This document shows, in pieces, positions 18,378 through 27,024 of a stretch of DNA of 64,000 nt. Numbering within the stretch: the stretch's first letter is position 1; every line of letters begins with the position of its first letter. The translations under genes were made by a program, and so were the position numbers. Origin of the DNA: Ponticaulis profundi (GTDB lineage Bacteria; Pseudomonadota; Alphaproteobacteria; Caulobacterales; Hyphomonadaceae); assembly GCF_042659465.1 (NCBI RefSeq), contig NZ_JBHSSW010000009.1, positions 310,001-374,000 on the forward strand. Reading direction: 5' to 3'. The notes under the pieces were generated by a model. That model was not told the origin of the DNA, searched no databases, and was given only the letters and a program-made list of their open reading frames with translations.

Positions 18378-19691
18378 ATGAGCGCACAAACGAATCTTCC
18401 AACTGCCGAAAACAGACGCGGGGCGTTTCGCCTTCTGTTTTTCTCTCTGATGGCGGTGGGCGCTGGCAACACCATGCTCATTACAACCGTGTTGCCTCTG
18501 CTCGTAAGAGAGCTTGCATTCCCTGCCTGGACGGCCGGTGCGATCTTCTCCTTGTCCGCACTAGCCTGGGTGCTCTTCAGTCCATTCTGGGGGCAGATGA
18601 GCAATCGGTATGGGCGTCGTCCGATCGCCGCCATGGGGATGATGGGGTTTGCAGCCTCCATGCTCCTGTTTGGCCTTGCGGGGACGGCTGGTCTGGTCGG
18701 ATTGATCACCAGCTGGCCAATTGTATTCGTCATGCTGTTAAGCGGGCGCTCTTTATTCGGCATTTTCGGGTCTGGCACTAACCCGGCGGCACAGGCTTAT
18801 GTCGCAGACCGTACCGACGCCGCAAATCGAACAGAAGAGATCGCAACGCTAACTGCGGGCTTTACGCTTGGAACGGTCCTTGGTCCGGCGCTCGCTGCGG
18901 TCCTGATCGAACGGATTGCTCTTCTGGCGCCTGTGTTCGCGATCGCAGCGCTTGCGGCAGGCATGGGATTGTCGATCTGGTTTTTCCTGCCGGAAAATCG
19001 GGAGCCCCGGATCAAGAAGATTGTCTCCCGTGAGGAAAAAGGCCTGTGGCGTGACCCTGGTCTGGCTCCTTATCTGATCTACGGCATTGGTCTGTCACTG
19101 GTGTCTGGTATTCTCGTTCAGACTTTTCCATTCTTCATGCTCGATCGATTGACCGAGACGGGTTATTTCCCGGTTCAGACGGACCCGGATGCAAAACCGA
19201 CTGGCACGGGCGAACTGGGGATTGTGATGACGCTTGGTGCGATGGCGACCCTCATGGCTCAGATCGCGCTGATTCCGCGTTTGAAGCTGTCGGCGCGTGC
19301 GCTTATGGCGACCGGCGCGATCATGATTGCGGTTGCATCAGGGCTAATCCTCACTGCCCCTTCCATAGCGGTGTTTGCGCTGGTGCAGATTCTCTTCGGC
19401 ATGGGGCAGGGGTTTTCAAGGCCTGGCTTCACATCAGGTGCATCGCTTGCTGTGGGCGCGACGCTGCAAGGCAATGTCGCCGGACTGGTCACCGCAGCCA
19501 ATGGCGTTGGATTTGTTGTCTCACCGCTTTTTGGGCTTTGGGCCTATGAACATATCCACCCCTATGCGCCCTTCATCTTCGCGGCGCTGGTGATGGCCTT
19601 TATGGGCGGCTTTGCGTTCTGGAAGGCCACAGCGATCTATCGCGATCCTGAAGGGGACGCGCATACCGAGGTCGAGGAGCCGACGGAATAG
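18378..19691 (+). CDS. MFS transporter, drug-efflux type
   Basis: This is a 12-helix major facilitator superfamily protein of 437 residues. The loop between helices 2 and 3 carries the MFS motif in the form GQMSNRYGRRPIAAMGM, and motif C-like glycine/proline sequence (AGFTLGTVLGPALAAV) in helix 5 points to an antiporter of the TetA/multidrug type. The ATG at 18378 was chosen because the preceding extension from the TTG at 18339 is not membrane-protein-like. The substrate is unknown. It is divergent from motA across 192 bp and runs tail to tail, 2 bp away, into the transglycosylase gene. Confidence 0.8.
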   Translation: MSAQTNLPTAENRRGAFRLLFFSLMAVGAGNTMLITTVLPLLVRELAFPAWTAGAIFSLSALAWVLFSPFWGQMSNRYGRRPIAAMGMMGFAASMLLFGLAGTAGLVGLITSWPIVFVMLLSGRSLFGIFGSGTNPAAQAYVADRTDAANRTEEIATLTAGFTLGTVLGPALAAVLIERIALLAPVFAIAALAAGMGLSIWFFLPENREPRIKKIVSREEKGLWRDPGLAPYLIYGIGLSLVSGILVQTFPFFMLDRLTETGYFPVQTDPDAKPTGTGELGIVMTLGAMATLMAQIALIPRLKLSARALMATGAIMIAVASGLILTAPSIAVFALVQILFGMGQGFSRPGFTSGASLAVGATLQGNVAGLVTAANGVGFVVSPLFGLWAYEHIHPYAPFIFAALVMAFMGGFAFWKATAIYRDPEGDAHTEVEEPTE

Positions 19692-19693
19692 GG

Positions 19694-21061
19694 CTATCGC
19701 CCGTTCAGGACAGCATTCAGTGCGCGCTGGGTTGGATAGCCATCCGCCATCATACGACGATCAGCCTGGAAGTTTTGTAAAGCCTTGCGCGTGCCACGAC
19801 CGGCGATGCCATCGACCACGCCGGCATTATAGCCGAGTTGGTTCAGCTGGTTCTGCAGGACCTTCACCTCTTCAATACTCAGCCGATCAATATCGCGAGG
19901 CCAAGCTGCGGATGGTGATGCGCGACCGGCGATGTTTTCTGCAAGCAGGCTGACTGCCAGCGCATAGGAATCCGCGCGGTTATAGGTTTTGATCATCCGG
20001 AAATTGGTGAAGAGAAGGAATGCGGGGCCGTCCTTGCCAGCCGGTAGCCAAAGCTCGGCTTTGTTTACGGTGCCTGGCGCGAGTTCGGTATAACCAACGG
20101 GCTCCAGCCCAAGTGTGCCCCAGATCGGTATAGTCCGCTCCTCGCCATCAGCGAGGCTATAGTCGAAGGCAGGCGGCAGTGTGACTTCACGTACAGCCGG
20201 CTCTCCGGCACGCCAGCCGGATTTGCTGAGATAGTTGGCAGCAGATGCCAATGCGTCCGCACGGGCATTCCAGACATCAATTGTGCCATCGCCGGTCCAG
20301 TCGACCGCGTAGGCATAATATGTCGATGGCATGAATTGCGTGTGTCCCATGGCGCCGGCCCATCCGGCCTGAAGCCATTCGCGCTTGGCATCGCCCCGGT
20401 CCAGAATGCGCATCAGCGCCAAAAGCTCGCCCTCGGCAAAGGCGCGGCGACGTCCTTCCGTTGCCATAGAGGACAATGCCGAAGGTGCATCAAAGTCACC
20501 TTTAACCTGACCATAGCTGGTTTCCATGCCCCAGATGGCCGTCAGGTATTCGCCTGGAACGCCATAGGTGCGCTCCAGATCAGCGAACAGACTTGCATCC
20601 GTTGCGAGCTTCTCGCGCCCATTGGAGATACGGGAGCTGCTGACGGCGCTGTCGAGATATTCCCAGATCGGTTTTGAGAATTCGGACTGATGTACAATAT
20701 CGGCGCGCGATTCCAGGAATATGCTCATTGGTTCTATGCCGCTGAGGACGGAACGGATGGTTGTGACGTGAAATCCCTGTCCATAAGCGCGCTGTGCGAA
20801 ATCATCCCGCCAGGCATCAAGTGCAGCATGTCCTGACGACCGGAACGGACCAATGATCTGGCTGAGAGAGCTTGATGTTGGCGTCGGTGTGGCCTGTGGT
20901 TCCGGGGTGGCCGGCGGACGTGTCGTTGTTGTCGGTGTTCGGGTGGGTGCCGGCGTGTAGACTTCCGTGCGTTCATTTGCCTGAGATTCTGACGTACTTT
21001 CGCACGCGACCAGAAGGGAGGCAGAGGCCATCAAAACCGTTGTCAAAGCCGTAAATCTCAT
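19694..21061 (-). CDS. MltB-family lytic murein transglycosylase lipoprotein
   Basis: The enzyme cleaves the MurNAc-GlcNAc bond of peptidoglycan to give 1,6-anhydro-muropeptides. The 455 residues comprise a lipoprotein signal with lipobox LVAC (Cys20), a Thr/Pro-rich linker (about 35-65), an SLT_2/MltB catalytic domain with the likely catalytic Glu180 in AIWGMETSYGQ, the GAMGHTQFMPSTY motif, and a C-terminal peptidoglycan-binding domain (about 390-450, VKVLQNQLNQLGYNAGVVDG). Outer-membrane or envelope anchoring is expected. It stands alone on the minus strand. Confidence 0.92.
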   Translation of the reverse strand: MRFTALTTVLMASASLLVACESTSESQANERTEVYTPAPTRTPTTTTRPPATPEPQATPTPTSSSLSQIIGPFRSSGHAALDAWRDDFAQRAYGQGFHVTTIRSVLSGIEPMSIFLESRADIVHQSEFSKPIWEYLDSAVSSSRISNGREKLATDASLFADLERTYGVPGEYLTAIWGMETSYGQVKGDFDAPSALSSMATEGRRRAFAEGELLALMRILDRGDAKREWLQAGWAGAMGHTQFMPSTYYAYAVDWTGDGTIDVWNARADALASAANYLSKSGWRAGEPAVREVTLPPAFDYSLADGEERTIPIWGTLGLEPVGYTELAPGTVNKAELWLPAGKDGPAFLLFTNFRMIKTYNRADSYALAVSLLAENIAGRASPSAAWPRDIDRLSIEEVKVLQNQLNQLGYNAGVVDGIAGRGTRKALQNFQADRRMMADGYPTQRALNAVLNGR

Positions 21062-21222
21062 GAATTCCTCACACCTTGCCGTTCCCAGAATTGGATAACT
21101 TCAAAGATAGCAGTTTCCAAACACTGATTTCATCAAATCTCTGTAATGCAGGCATTGACTCTTGTGCGTCCGCTAGGTATCCACCGCCTTCTTTTTTCGA
21201 CAGCAACGACGGCAGAGAACCC

Positions 21223-21348
21223 ATGAAAGTCAAGTCATCCCTCAAAGCGCTCAAAAGCCGCCACCGGGATTGCAAGGTGGTACGTCGCCGTGGTCGCGTC
21301 TATGTGATCAACAAGACCGATCCGCGCTTCAAGGCCAAGCAAGGCTAA
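21223..21348 (+). CDS. rpmJ: 50S ribosomal protein L36 (zinc-free, YkgO-like type)
   Basis: This 41-residue basic protein reads MKVKSSLKALKSRHRDCKVV and continues RRRGRVYVINKTDPRFKAKQ. It is the short form of L36 that keeps only one cysteine and so lacks the zinc ribbon. This form is the usual one in alphaproteobacteria. The ATG at 21223 was chosen over a longer in-frame extension, which shows no resemblance to L36. An intrinsic terminator follows 21 bp after the stop. Confidence 0.95.
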   Translation: MKVKSSLKALKSRHRDCKVVRRRGRVYVINKTDPRFKAKQG

Positions 21349-21369
21349 CACCCTTTGCGCGTGAATTCG

Positions 21370-21412
21370 ATCCTGTTCGACCTCGCTATGCTGCGGTCGG
21401 GCAGGATTTTTT
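21370..21412 (+). terminator. Intrinsic terminator after rpmJ
   Basis: The stem atcctgttcgacc (21370-21382) pairs with ggtcgggcaggat (21395-21407) with two G-T wobbles and is followed by six T. From here to 21657 (about 245 bp) I see no further gene; a promoter for the TPR gene must lie there but is not obvious. Confidence 0.8.
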
Positions 21413-21657
21413 GCGCTCCCATTGTGTCACCTTCGCAGGTGAGGCAGCAGCACACGGTCGTAGACCGTAATCTGTTCATCTAGATAATGAACCGATGACG
21501 TCTGATTTGCGGGTTACGCTAATCGGACTTTCTAATTTTATCCGGAAAATGAGTTTTTGATCAGCCGAGTGCATCGCATATCGGCCGATTACATTATGCG
21601 TGTTGACCGAGCCGCGTTTCGAACCAATCTTGGGGGCTGGTAACGCTAGGCGCATAT

Positions 21658-22197
21658 ATGAAGTCCATTTTCTATCTGTTGATGTCCATTTCATTGTTTG
21701 CCGCCCGCCCGGCCTTGGCTTTACCAAGCGATGAGATGTTTGAGGCGCTCAAGGATGCGCCCACCGCAGCTCACGCAAAATCGCTCGAAGAAGACATTCT
21801 GGATGCGATGCTGGAATCGGGCTCTCCCACAGCTGATCTCGTAATGGAACGTGCGCTGCTTGCCGAGCAGGCCGGTCAGTCTGAACTTGCGCGAGAGCTG
21901 CTGGATCGGGTCGTCCATATCAAAACGGATTTTTCCGAGGCATGGTTGTATCGGGCTTTGCATTTTCTTTCTGATGACAAGCTTTCTCAGGCTTTGTTGG
22001 ATGTGAATGAAGCGTTGACGGCTGAACCGCGAAATTTTCGGGCCTGGCTGACACTTGGTCGGATCTTTGTCGGTCTCGACCAGAACAAGGAAGCCCTTGA
22101 GGCCTATCGTGAGGCGCTTCGCGTTTACCCGCTTTATGCGCCTGCGCTATCGGAGGTCCGGCGTCTGCGGCCGCTTGTCGAAGGTCGTGCAATTTGA
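21658..22197 (+). CDS. Periplasmic tetratricopeptide-repeat protein
   Basis: The 179-residue protein has a signal peptide (MKSIFYLLMSISLFAARPAL, cleaved after ALA) and about three TPR units. These are visible at ERALLAEQAGQSELARELLD, EAWLYRALHFLSDDKLSQAL and RAWLTLGRIFVGLDQNKEAL. Such proteins act as protein-binding scaffolds in the periplasm; no specific role can be given. It ends 11 bp before the ATG of a lipoprotein hydrolase, so the two are probably one transcript. Confidence 0.75.
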   Translation: MKSIFYLLMSISLFAARPALALPSDEMFEALKDAPTAAHAKSLEEDILDAMLESGSPTADLVMERALLAEQAGQSELARELLDRVVHIKTDFSEAWLYRALHFLSDDKLSQALLDVNEALTAEPRNFRAWLTLGRIFVGLDQNKEALEAYREALRVYPLYAPALSEVRRLRPLVEGRAI

Positions 22198-22208
22198 CCC
22201 GGGGCGCG

Positions 22209-23180
22209 ATGAAGCTCGCTTGCCTTTCTGTTGTTCTTCTTATTGCTCTGGGGGGCTGCGTGTCGTCGAAAAACTTCTCCGAACGGGTTGAGCAGACATA
22301 TCCGCCACTCGGTGAGTTTGTGTCCTATAAGGATGTCGCACTTCACGTGATTGATCGTGGTGATGGCTCGCCCGTCATGATGATACACGGCGCCAGTGCC
22401 AATGCGCGCGAATACCTCTTAACGCTCGAGCCAGAGCTTTCGGGTGAAACGGTGCGCTTGCTGATCCCTGATCGTCCGGGGCATGGATATTCCGGACGGC
22501 CTGACGAAGGCTTTGAACTTGGTGTCCAGGCTGAGGCGATGGCAACCATCTTAAAAGCGAAGGCGGAAGAGCCCGTCGTCATTGTGGGACATTCCTTTGG
22601 CGGTGCTGTCGCGCTACGTCTTGCATTGGACCATCCGGAACTGGTGAAATCCGTCGTTTTGCTTGCGCCTGTTACCCATGACTGGGGCGATGGTGGCGTT
22701 GCCTGGTACAATCGCATCGCGGCTTTCCCTCTGGTAGGTAACGTTTTCTCACAATTTGCGCCTTCGGTCGGGCCTGATATCGCACGCACAAGCCTGGACA
22801 GGCTGTTCTCGCCCGCGCCCGCGCCTGAGAACTATGCAGATCGGATGGGTGTGGACCTCCTGTTTCGACCACCGACTTTTCGGCGGAATGCCGCTGATGT
22901 CGTAAATCTGAAGCAGCAATTGGCGAAACAACAGAAACGGTATGGGGAAATCTCCGTACCTGTTATTGTTTTTTCCGGCGCAGGCGATACCGTCCTGAAG
23001 CCGAAACTCCATTCTGCAAAACTGCGCCGTGATGCGCCCGAGCACGTGATACTGGTGAAACTTGCTGATGAGGGGCATATGCCTCAGCACGGAAAGGCGG
23101 GCCTGATCTCGCGGACGATTTTGCGCCTTGCTAAGGGCGAATCGGTGCAGGAAGCAGATTTTGAAACACCAAACGGATAA
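22209..23180 (+). CDS. Alpha/beta hydrolase lipoprotein
   Basis: The 323-residue protein has a lipoprotein signal with lipobox LGGC (Cys17), an oxyanion region MMIHGASANAREY, the nucleophile elbow GHSFGG (Ser129) and a late GDTVLKP and DEGHMPQHGK carrying the expected Asp and His of the triad. It belongs to the Abhydrolase_1 family; esterase, lipase or lactonase activity is possible and the substrate is unknown. The start codon chosen is the ATG at 22209, since the TTG at 22194 would add residues before the signal. It follows the TPR gene closely and precedes gapR by 5 bp. Confidence 0.82.
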   Translation: MKLACLSVVLLIALGGCVSSKNFSERVEQTYPPLGEFVSYKDVALHVIDRGDGSPVMMIHGASANAREYLLTLEPELSGETVRLLIPDRPGHGYSGRPDEGFELGVQAEAMATILKAKAEEPVVIVGHSFGGAVALRLALDHPELVKSVVLLAPVTHDWGDGGVAWYNRIAAFPLVGNVFSQFAPSVGPDIARTSLDRLFSPAPAPENYADRMGVDLLFRPPTFRRNAADVVNLKQQLAKQQKRYGEISVPVIVFSGAGDTVLKPKLHSAKLRRDAPEHVILVKLADEGHMPQHGKAGLISRTILRLAKGESVQEADFETPNG

Positions 23181-23185
23181 GAGAA

Positions 23186-23461
23186 ATGACAGACGACGAG
23201 CCATCGACAGTCAGCATGCAATCCCTCAACGCCTCAACAGCTGAAAAGCTGAGGCAGACCGTTGCGCGCATTGAGCGTCTGGAAGAAGAAAAAGCAGAAG
23301 TCGCCCAGCAGGTGAAAGACGTTTATGCTGAGGCCAAGGCGTTTGGTTTCGATGTGAAAGCCCTTCGCCAAATCATCAAGATTCGCAAGACGGATCGCCA
23401 GGAACGCGAAGAGCAGGAACAGGTTCTGGAAACCTATCTGCTGGCTCTGGGAGAAATCTAA
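23186..23461 (+). CDS. gapR: Nucleoid-associated protein GapR (DUF2312)
   Basis: GapR clamps overtwisted, AT-rich DNA ahead of replication forks and RNA polymerase and stimulates topoisomerases. The 91 residues form a long coiled coil (RIERLEEEKAEVAQQVKDVY) followed by the conserved AEAKAFGFDVKALRQIIKIR and a C-terminal YLLALGEI. This matches Caulobacter GapR closely as I recall it. The gene is preceded by AGAGAA and follows the lipoprotein hydrolase by 5 bp. Confidence 0.93.
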   Translation: MTDDEPSTVSMQSLNASTAEKLRQTVARIERLEEEKAEVAQQVKDVYAEAKAFGFDVKALRQIIKIRKTDRQEREEQEQVLETYLLALGEI

Positions 23462-23473
23462 GGGGAAAACGTT

Positions 23474-24013
23474 TTGCCTCGTGAGGTCGACGAGAAGAAA
23501 ACCCGGAAAGCACTGCGTAAACTTCGTAAAGCGAGGCAGCGCGCAGAAGCTGAGGGAGTCGAGCTCACGGATTGGGAAAAGGACTTTGTCGAGGGTATTG
23601 ATGAACGCCTGACCAAATTTGGTTCGGCGTTTCATGATCCAAATCTGGGGCGCCGCGATGAAGCGCTATCCAATGCTCAGACAGAAATACTCCGTCAGCT
23701 CGATAAAAAGAGCCGTGGGAAACCATATGGCGGCTTTAAAACCCGAAAGCCCCTGAAGACAAAAAACAAATTTTCTGACAGAAGACCGTCCAGTCGTCAG
23801 ATTGATGACGATATCGCTGACGAGCCTGAGGGCGATGCAGATCAGAAAATGGAACAAAACGTTTCGTTTACAGGTGATTCACCACGTTTAAGACTGGTTT
23901 CAGGCCATTCCGAGACGCCACACGACGACAGCTCGCCGTCATCGAAACCTGTGGCTCAAAAGCCATTTCTGAGACTTGTTCGTGATGAAATAGGCAGCGA
24001 TTCCGAATCCTGA
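23474..24013 (+). CDS. Uncharacterised highly charged protein downstream of gapR
   Basis: I do not recognise this 179-residue protein. It starts with TTG 8 bp after AAGGGGA and is rich in Lys, Arg, Asp and Glu. Its N-terminal half is likely helical (RKALRKLRKARQRAEAEGVE), and the rest looks disordered with Ser/Pro/Asp. Two short similar elements, SPRLRLVSG and KPFLRLVRD, recur in the C-terminal third. It has no signal peptide or membrane segment, so it is probably cytoplasmic. The 12-bp spacing suggests co-expression with gapR. Confidence 0.6.
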   Translation: MPREVDEKKTRKALRKLRKARQRAEAEGVELTDWEKDFVEGIDERLTKFGSAFHDPNLGRRDEALSNAQTEILRQLDKKSRGKPYGGFKTRKPLKTKNKFSDRRPSSRQIDDDIADEPEGDADQKMEQNVSFTGDSPRLRLVSGHSETPHDDSSPSSKPVAQKPFLRLVRDEIGSDSES

Positions 24014-24072
24014 GTGAACTTCTGCCTCCTTCCATGCGTATCCTGAAGGACACGTTGAGTAAGGAGCAAGGT

Positions 24073-24927
24073 ATGAACACGGTCCTGATTACAGGGGCAT
24101 CAAGCGGAATTGGCCGGGCGGCTGCCCAATGGCTTGCAAGTCATGGCTGGCTTGTTTTCGCATGCGTGCGCTCTGATGAGGATGCGGCTGCGCTCAACGA
24201 GGTTGAACCGAAAATCAAGCCGCTCATAATGGATGTCACCAAACCGGAACAGATCGAACACGCCGTTCATCGTGTTGAGCAAGAGCTGAATGGCGACACG
24301 CTGACCGGCCTGGTCAACAATGCGGGCATTGCCCAGATGGGACCGCTCGCGCTGCAGCCGCTCGATGAGTTCAAAGCGCATTTTGAAGTCAATGTCTTTG
24401 GTGCGCTGTCGGTCACCCAGGCCTTTCTGCCATTGCTCGGAATGGATGAGACCCGCAAAGGCCGTCCGGGGCGCGTCGTGAACATCACATCCGTTGGAGG
24501 TAAACTCGCAGCGCCGTTTCTAGGCGCCTACTCATCGACCAAGCATGCCGTTGAGGGGCTTACGGATTCCTTGCGACGGGAGCTGTTGCCGTTTGGCATT
24601 GATGTGATCGCAATTGGTCCGGGTTCAGTGAAAACTCCGATCTGGGACAAGGCAGAAGAGAAGAATGAATCAACGCCTTATGCCAACACGCCCTGGGGAA
24701 AATCCATTGAGAAATTCTCCGAAGTCATGCTGAAAGGCGGGCGTGATGGGTTCCCGCCGGAGGACATCGCGGCTGTTATCGAAGAGGCACTGACATCAAA
24801 GAAGCCAAGGGCACGCTATGCGCCTGTACCGGACCGGCTGACCAATTGGACGATTCCGCGCCGACTACCCAAACGTTGGGTCGATAGAGCAATGGCGAAG
24901 CGCTATGCGATCGACGTGAAGGGCTAG
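24073..24927 (+). CDS. Short-chain dehydrogenase/reductase
   Basis: This is a classical SDR of 284 residues. The cofactor motif TGASSGIG lies at the N-terminus (about 7-14), then NNAG, a catalytic Ser in VNITSVGG and the YSSTK active-site motif (YxxxK). The C-terminal extension (RYAPVPDRLTNWTIPRRLPK) is typical of SDRs acting on larger lipophilic substrates, but the substrate is not known. The ATG at 24073 has AAGGAG 6 bp upstream; the ATG at 24034 is less likely. It converges with the ABC1 kinase gene 1 bp away. Confidence 0.88.
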   Translation: MNTVLITGASSGIGRAAAQWLASHGWLVFACVRSDEDAAALNEVEPKIKPLIMDVTKPEQIEHAVHRVEQELNGDTLTGLVNNAGIAQMGPLALQPLDEFKAHFEVNVFGALSVTQAFLPLLGMDETRKGRPGRVVNITSVGGKLAAPFLGAYSSTKHAVEGLTDSLRRELLPFGIDVIAIGPGSVKTPIWDKAEEKNESTPYANTPWGKSIEKFSEVMLKGGRDGFPPEDIAAVIEEALTSKKPRARYAPVPDRLTNWTIPRRLPKRWVDRAMAKRYAIDVKG

Positions 24928-24928
24928 C

Positions 24929-26287
24929 TTAAGCGAGTCCAACCTCTTCCAGAACTTTCTTCTGTCTGGCAGCCATGTCTTCAACGGCAAAGCCTTCAAT
25001 ACTGCGTTCGAACAGCTCATAGAAATTCAGCTCGGCTCCTAGCCGCAGATACGCTGCGCCCAGGCCGATCGCAGCTCGATCCATGAAAACGAATTCGGCC
25101 GGGATTTTCAAAGGCCCCTTTTCTTTCAGAAGCTGGCGGACCTGAAACGCTTCCTTGCGGCCATATTCGCCGGGCTTTACCCCGTCAGCAACTGTGCGGA
25201 CGCGATCATCAAGCAGAGGTCCGTAGATGAATTGGGCCCATACATTCAGAACTTCGACAAGTTCACGGTTCAACCCTTCAAAACCCCATTGTTCATAGGC
25301 GGCGACACAATCATCGAAATCGTCCCGCAAAAGCGCATCACGAAGTTTCACCACACCCTCTACAAAACGCGGCGGGAAAATCCGTATACAGCCAAAGTCG
25401 AGCAGATTTATCCCTTCACCTTCTCCGGTCAGTTGATAATTGCCGAGATGAGGGTCGCCATGAATGATGCCATAGGCATTCATCGGTCCCCACCAGGTCC
25501 AGAACAGCATTTCAGCAATCTGATTTCGGGTTTCCTGAGGCGCACTTTCAAACGATGTAAGTGGTCGTCCCGACATCCATGTCATGGTCAGCAGGCGATT
25601 GGTCGATAATTCGTCTATGGCTCGCGGCACATTCACGAATGACTTGTCGGCGAGCATGATTTCGTAAGCCTGCATCGCCTTTCGCTCGCGTGTGTAATCA
25701 AGCTCCTCGCGCAGGCGCGCCGAAATTTCATCGATCACAGCACTAGGATCAATCGACCCATCGATGCGCTTGAATAGACCCATCATGGATTTGAGCTGAC
25801 CGACATCGCTTTCCACCGCGCTCGACATGTCCGGATATTGAAGCTTGCAGGCAACGTCGTCGCCTTCCGGCGTCCGGGCGCGGTGCACTTGTCCGAGAGA
25901 GGCGGCATGGGCTGCCTCTTTCTCGAACTCGCTGAAGCGGCTCTGCCAGTCAGCTCCCAGTTCTGCACGCATGCGTCGCTTGACGAATGGCCAGCCCATG
26001 GCCGGCGCGTGTGCCTGAAGCTGGGACAATTCCGCAGCGTATTCAGGTGGCAGAAAATCTGGAATTGTGGACAGCATCTGAGCCACTTTCATTAAGGGCC
26101 CTTTGGTGTTTCCTAGTGCGGATGCCAGCGCTGCAGCGACTTTCTCATCATTGCTGCCAAATACCCGATTGGCACCGAAGCTCAGCGCGGCACCTGAAAG
26201 GTTGGCACCGACTTTGGCGGCGCGGCCAAAGCGTGCGGTAAAGCGATTGCGCTCCGGGTCATCGGGTGTTCGGCTGTCGTCACTCAA
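24929..26287 (-). CDS. ABC1/UbiB-family atypical kinase
   Basis: The 452-residue protein belongs to the ABC1 (AarF/UbiB/COQ8) family, which supports ubiquinone synthesis or lipid homeostasis through an unusual ATPase activity. Visible motifs are the KxGQ-like helix KVAQMLSTIPDFLPPEYAAE, the Ala-rich loop region AAHAASLGQVHRA, the lysine strand VACKLQYPD and the metal-binding stretch GIIHGDPHLGNYQL, then LLDFGCIR. It starts with TTG after AAGGAG. It may serve quinone synthesis, but it is longer-spaced from the UbiB type and lacks a C-terminal membrane pair, so I give no symbol. Confidence 0.85.
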   Translation of the reverse strand: MSDDSRTPDDPERNRFTARFGRAAKVGANLSGAALSFGANRVFGSNDEKVAAALASALGNTKGPLMKVAQMLSTIPDFLPPEYAAELSQLQAHAPAMGWPFVKRRMRAELGADWQSRFSEFEKEAAHAASLGQVHRARTPEGDDVACKLQYPDMSSAVESDVGQLKSMMGLFKRIDGSIDPSAVIDEISARLREELDYTRERKAMQAYEIMLADKSFVNVPRAIDELSTNRLLTMTWMSGRPLTSFESAPQETRNQIAEMLFWTWWGPMNAYGIIHGDPHLGNYQLTGEGEGINLLDFGCIRIFPPRFVEGVVKLRDALLRDDFDDCVAAYEQWGFEGLNRELVEVLNVWAQFIYGPLLDDRVRTVADGVKPGEYGRKEAFQVRQLLKEKGPLKIPAEFVFMDRAAIGLGAAYLRLGAELNFYELFERSIEGFAVEDMAARQKKVLEEVGLA

Positions 26288-26374
26288 AACCAGTCTCCTT
26301 GTTTACAAGAGATAGGTTGAAACGACGGAAAGCCAACGCGTCTTTCTGACCAACCTTTTTAGATATGCGCGACA

Positions 26375-26400
26375 CAAAAAAGGCCGCTTGTGGCGGCCTT
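26375..26400 (-). terminator. Intrinsic terminator after urcA
   Basis: Read on the minus strand, the stem aaggccgc/gcggcctt with a five-base loop is followed by TTTTTT. It lies 23 bp after the urcA stop and also separates it from the ABC1 kinase gene. Confidence 0.88.
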
Positions 26401-26422
26401 TGGGTAAGATATGTCGTCTGGA

Positions 26423-26737
26423 TCAGCTGTTCTGGCTGACTTCGTTGAAGTGCGCCGTTTTCAGAGTGTCAGAATTGATCTTCTGAACGGTTTCCTCTGT
26501 TGCGGCCGCGATGCACTGCTTTTCATAGCGAACGGCTGAGAGACCCTTGCGAGACGATGCAAATTTGCAAGCGTCTTTGATTTGATCCTGCAGGCGATCA
26601 TAAGTTGCCTGCGCGCCTTCTTCTGTTTGCAGCGTCGCACGGTCGAACGAGAATTCGAAGTCGAATTGTTCGCCGGCAAACGCGGCTGGTGAAGCGATCA
26701 TGCCTGTCATAGCAAGTGCGATCATTACGTTTTTCAT
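26423..26737 (-). CDS. UrcA-family secreted protein
   Basis: The 104-residue precursor has a clear signal peptide (MKNVMIALAMTGMIASPAAF, cleaved after AFA). It is followed by the UrcA pattern: a beta strand (FEFSFDRATLQTEEGAQATY), a helix DRLQDQIKDACKF and two conserved cysteines that may pair. The family is common in sphingomonads and Caulobacterales and has no established function. I chose the ATG at 26737 with GAGGACAC upstream. The 287-bp AT-rich stretch up to tacA (26738-27024) holds the two divergent promoters; no clear operator was seen. Confidence 0.75.
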   Translation of the reverse strand: MKNVMIALAMTGMIASPAAFAGEQFDFEFSFDRATLQTEEGAQATYDRLQDQIKDACKFASSRKGLSAVRYEKQCIAAATEETVQKINSDTLKTAHFNEVSQNS

Positions 26738-27024
26738 TTTCAGTGTCCTCTTTTCTGTCCGGATGCCGCCGGACCGGGTCACTGCTCCCTACGAGGATGT
26801 ATGTATCGTTTTTCGATAATTCTGTAAAGTAAAATTATTGTAATTCGATAAAATATGCTTCTTGTGCGTGTTTTCGTGTATTCGCAGCAAGTGGCTGCTT
26901 ACGCGAGTAATTGGCGCGGCCTGACGCTTAAATTCATTCTATCACCTTAAGCATAATTTTAACCCAGTGTGCCAAGTTGGCACCCGAATGACACGCCAGT
27001 GATGGCGGGATGAGGGTGATACAA

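Noticed and set aside
26738..27024. AT-rich stretch between urcA and tacA as an origin or attachment site
   Set aside because: No iterons, DnaA boxes or direct repeats were seen; it is adequately explained as two divergent promoters.
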